Below the pieces are notes generated by a model. That model was not told where the DNA came from. It made no database searches and saw only the letters and a list, made by a program, of their open reading frames with translations. The position numbers and the translations under genes are program-made. From assembly GCA_024138015.1 (NCBI GenBank), contig JAMXBB010000001.1, forward strand, positions 89,394,497 to 89,458,496: DNA of 64,000 nt. The letters run 5' to 3'. The DNA is from Lumnitzera littorea. Its lineage: Eukaryota; Streptophyta; Magnoliopsida; Myrtales; Combretaceae. This document shows positions 61,017 to 64,000 of this stretch, piece after piece. The number at the start of each line of letters is the position of its first letter. Position 1 is the first letter of the stretch.

Positions 61017-64000
61017 TATAAACATCTCATTTTTTGCTCTCATGTAATTTATTTAATTTTAGAATAAAAGAAAAAAAAGGTTCCTAATTTAGAAAAATAA
61101 CAAATAATGTATAATAATAAAAAAAATTGAAATTAAAAAAAAATATAAAGAATTTTTGGGGAAATGGTTTTAAGAAAATAGATTTTTTAGAAAATAAATA
61201 TTTTAGGTTAAGTTAGGGATAATGGATTTGGTATAGTTCATTTTGGGTAGCCATGTAACTTAAGCACAATTTGATTGTACTAAATATCAGGGGCATGAGC
61301 CAATAGCTCGTATGGTTAAACACTTGGACTTGGAATGGAATATAAGCAAGAAGTTAAGGGTTTAAATCCCACTAAGCACACATGTACCTTTTCTTCTTCT
61401 ACCTTTTCTTTAAAAGCTATTGCGAGTGACATGACAGGTCAAGACATGTGGTAGTACTTCATTGGGCCACGTGGCAGACATAGCGCCACGCTAACATAAT
61501 CTCCTACCCCATTTTCCTAAGAAACAGATGGAAAAGAAAAGGAAAAGTTCAACTTCTAAAATCCAAGATTGGGCATTGAATCTTTTCAAATCTTTATTTG
61601 GATTTGATAAAATCGTGACTAACTGATCATTAAAATCATCGAATCTTATTACGATATTATTAAATCTTTTAGGATGAGGATTTGTGAAGATTCAAATCTA
61701 AAATCAGTAACATCCATGTTTGATTTGAGTTAATCTGAAGTAAGCATGGAGATTTCATTTTAGTTCTATAAAATCAATCTTACAAATGGCATGAAAAAGG
61801 AAAAGAAGAACCGACCCCAAACACTTTGCAACCATCCTTTAATACTGCAACTTAGTCCCCATACTGTCGACCGCTCCTGTACTCACAACATGGCCTACAC
61901 GCTTTATTGCATTCGACAGCGACCAACATCTACATTCCCTCTCGCATAACCCTTCTCTTACTAACCACACCATTAATAACACAACAGTTGCAGCAGTACC
62001 CCCTAATCTTCAATTCGATGGCGCCTACACTCGACCTAATGATGTCCCATAATTTATTAACCCCACATCACTCTACTACCCAATTCCAATCCTCACTTAA
62101 ACATATAGTCCACATGCTAGCTAGCCATCATCTATATACCATATACCTATTAGTCACATTCTCTTGCATGATTCCTAATAGGAATTAAACTATCGGACCC
62201 TTGACCCAAGTCTGAGTACAAGGGTTGGAAAGCATGGCTAGGCAAATTCTTTTCTTAAGACCCATCACCAAAGAGTTTGAGCTACTGTAATTTGCCAATT
62301 TGATGCCCTGGCCGAGTTAAACCCTTTCGTAATCACATTCATCTCTGATTGCTAACTTAAACTACACTCAAACATTGGTTCGAATCATTTGACCATAAAC
62401 TCAACTGGCTTGAATCCGAGCCATACTAAATATTTCCGTGGCCAATTCACCTCAAAAGAATTATCTGCTCAGCTCGACACAGCCGACTTACCACCCTTGC
62501 TTGGCACTGTGGCTTGGCAATCACCATCTTAAATGTACAATTTGTCTATTCTACCATAAAGTCATTTATTTACAGAGAGCCACATGTCTGAGTAAGCACA
62601 TGATAGAATCTTCCTTACAAGATACTCATTTTTGTTATATTTTCAATTGTACCCTTATTATTCCTTATACATTACTTTTTTTAGATAATACCCTTTTTAG
62701 TCTTTTTCATTTTGGGTGGAATGCCCTAATAATTCAGGTATAAATACCTCATCGTAATGTAGCCGCAATCATCATCTTATATTTAATATTGAATATTCTT
62801 CCTTCCATGAACTTGTTCACAGCTTGTTTAGTTACTTTACTCTTATTTAACCCTTAAGTAAGGCTAGATAGCGAGTATTGTTATCGGACCATCTCATGTG
62901 TCATATTGAGTTGTGTCGTGAGTCCTTAAAAGTTCCCTAGTGCGTCATATCCTTTGAGCTATTCATAGGTTTGGTTGATTTACTTTCCCTATTTTAGCAA
63001 ATTTCTCACTTCATCTTTCAAGTTTTTTACAAGCTTGGACCACCTCCCCAACCCTCACCTCGCGATTATCCTTACTAATCCTTGACTCTGGTTCGCATCA
63101 AATCCCATTCCCCAACAATACCTAGTTTTCGACTTGCAATAGCAGCTACATTGTTGTCCCTACTGAACTCCTTTACAATAACCCTATACTACCACTCATA
63201 TACTCTTGCAACCAACCACACAACTACAACAGTGAACAACATACCTATGCATACCATACGCCATTTACATGACCTAACTCTATATGCAACTAACCATTAT
63301 AGACCCTACGCTAACACAACAAACTATAACCATACACTCCACTTACATCCATAAACCAATACTCACATAGTGACAGCACATAATCACTACACCTCAAATC
63401 CAATTGCCTCTCTCTCACACCGACCAGCCAATCCCACACTCTACAATCATGCTACAACCAACATACGACTCCTTTGTTACAACCCAACTAACACCATCAG
63501 CAGCTAGTGACATACACATTACTCCATTCATGATAATAATGAAGTATGCCTAGCTACCTAAATGTAACCAAAACCTCCATCATCGCTAAACCCAGTTCAT
63601 TGCCACAAACACCTAACTGGCTAACTTAGAAAAACCACTAAACTACTCTAATAAACCTAGCATCAGTCTAACGGCCCCATTCTCCAATCTGATTGGCATA
63701 AATAACCAATTTCCCACTCGTTTTGGGTGCTCGGATTGGTTATAATTGAACCACCTTGAAGTTGCTCTTAGTGACCCAATTTTGGCTGACCCGAACTCGA
63801 ATATTCAAATTGAATCTAATGTGCATGACCTGTGCGCCAAACCAGCAACCTACGTAGCCTCTTTTCTCGACTCAAGTTCGACCTTTTCTTTGTTTTATTT
63901 ATTGATTTATTTGTTGTGTTAGTTATTTATAAGTATATATATATATATATAAAGGGGCCTTTTTAATAAAAGTGTTTTTATTAAACTTTTTAGGAAATTT
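61017..64000 (+). repeat. Outer right LTR (incomplete, runs off window)
   Basis: Second copy of the outer LTR. It holds the uninterrupted MULE target (acatacaca, 63510-63518) and an uninterrupted (TA)n (63934-63951) at the pararetroviral integration point. It carries an extra ~0.93-kb segment (62173-63105) not present in the left copy. The C-rich frames near 61907-62188 and 63082-63354 parallel those of the left LTR and are not genes. Confidence 0.68.
62173..63105 (+). mobile_element. 0.93-kb insertion in the outer right LTR, possibly a solo LTR
   Basis: The left LTR goes from 'cgcacgactcc' straight to 'cattccctaataataccc' (about 23098-23125). The right LTR has about 930 extra bases between the matching words. 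The insert contains a TATA-like 'gtataaatacc' near 62739 and a pyrimidine-rich 3' half, as in an LTR. A clean TG..CA boundary and target duplication could not be fixed, so a deletion in the left copy is possible. Confidence 0.42.

Larger units (their letters stand above)
22358..64000 (+). mobile_element. Outer long-LTR retrotransposon without recognisable pol (runs off window)
   Basis: Two copies of a long sequence flank an internal region. The left copy is 22358-23522 plus 43780-44212 plus 55657 onward; the right copy starts at 61017. Both begin TATA(G/A)ACATC(C/T)CATTTTTTG, probably TG changed to TA, and homology starts there. A purine tract (AAAGAGGGATAGC, 61004-61016) immediately precedes the right copy, as a polypurine tract would, setting plus-strand orientation. 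The internal region (about 57.5-61.0 kb) shows no protease, RT, RNase H or integrase. This resembles a large non-autonomous (LARD-like) or heavily decayed gypsy element. The left LTR is split by the MULE and the pararetroviral block. The right end, right target duplication and primer-binding site were not seen. Confidence 0.65.

Noticed and set aside
62438..62743. 101-codon frame in the outer right LTR
   Set aside because: It lies within the 0.93-kb segment absent from the left LTR and shows no motif; its 3' part overlaps TATA-like promoter sequence.

Overview
This is nuclear DNA from a flowering plant, probably a eudicot: AT-rich intergenic sequence, GT-AG introns, one intronless and one 11-exon plant gene, and a large block of nested transposable elements. 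No CRISPR array, operon or other prokaryotic feature is present.

Genes (about 5.0-13.1 kb). An intact CYP86A-type cytochrome P450 (5246-6859, + strand; fatty-acid omega-hydroxylase of cutin/suberin synthesis) faces an intact 11-exon gene for a plastid PHT4;4/ANTR2-type anion (ascorbate/phosphate) transporter (7708-12796, - strand). All 11 exons could be placed with consensus splice sites and give 585 codons plus a stop. Intron 1 of the transporter holds a ~75-bp fragment of plastid 23S rRNA. The two genes converge, with about 0.85 kb between their stop codons.

Region 13.1-22.3 kb. AT-rich intergenic DNA is followed by a decayed Ty1-copia element on the - strand (about 16.0-21.8 kb). That element is itself broken by a hAT-like MITE (16817-17668), a TATA-bearing solo LTR (18115-18963) and a 79-bp tandem duplication.

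Region 22.36-64.0 kb is one nested stack. The outermost layer is a long-LTR element with no recognisable pol. Its left LTR starts at 22358 and its right LTR at 61017; the right LTR runs off the window. The left LTR was hit twice. First, a MULE (Mutator-like element, 23523-43769) sits in it, carrying a plant-mobile-domain-type C-terminus and lacking its DDE core. Second, an endogenous caulimovirid (pararetrovirus) block (44213-55625, - strand) sits in a (TA)n tract. The MULE contains a full-length Ty3-gypsy Tekay-like chromovirus (24769-37088) and a solo LTR of a related family (38994-41932). The pararetroviral block carries another solo LTR of that family (49486-52585). Target-site duplications are visible for most insertions. 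The right LTR of the outer element supplies the empty site for both the MULE and the pararetroviral insertion.

Most interesting points: (1) the Tekay-like element has an extra acidic ORF upstream of gag whose start codon seems to be supplied by a short exon inside the LTR, spliced in frame, plus a possible 120-bp intron between gag and protease; (2) MULE and pararetrovirus empty sites occur within the same window; (3) the pararetroviral intergenic region is rearranged into direct and inverted repeats, with a piece fused to the reverse-transcriptase ORF; (4) a 5' array of nested tandem repeats lies in the MULE. All calls come from reading the sequence; no alignments or searches were run.
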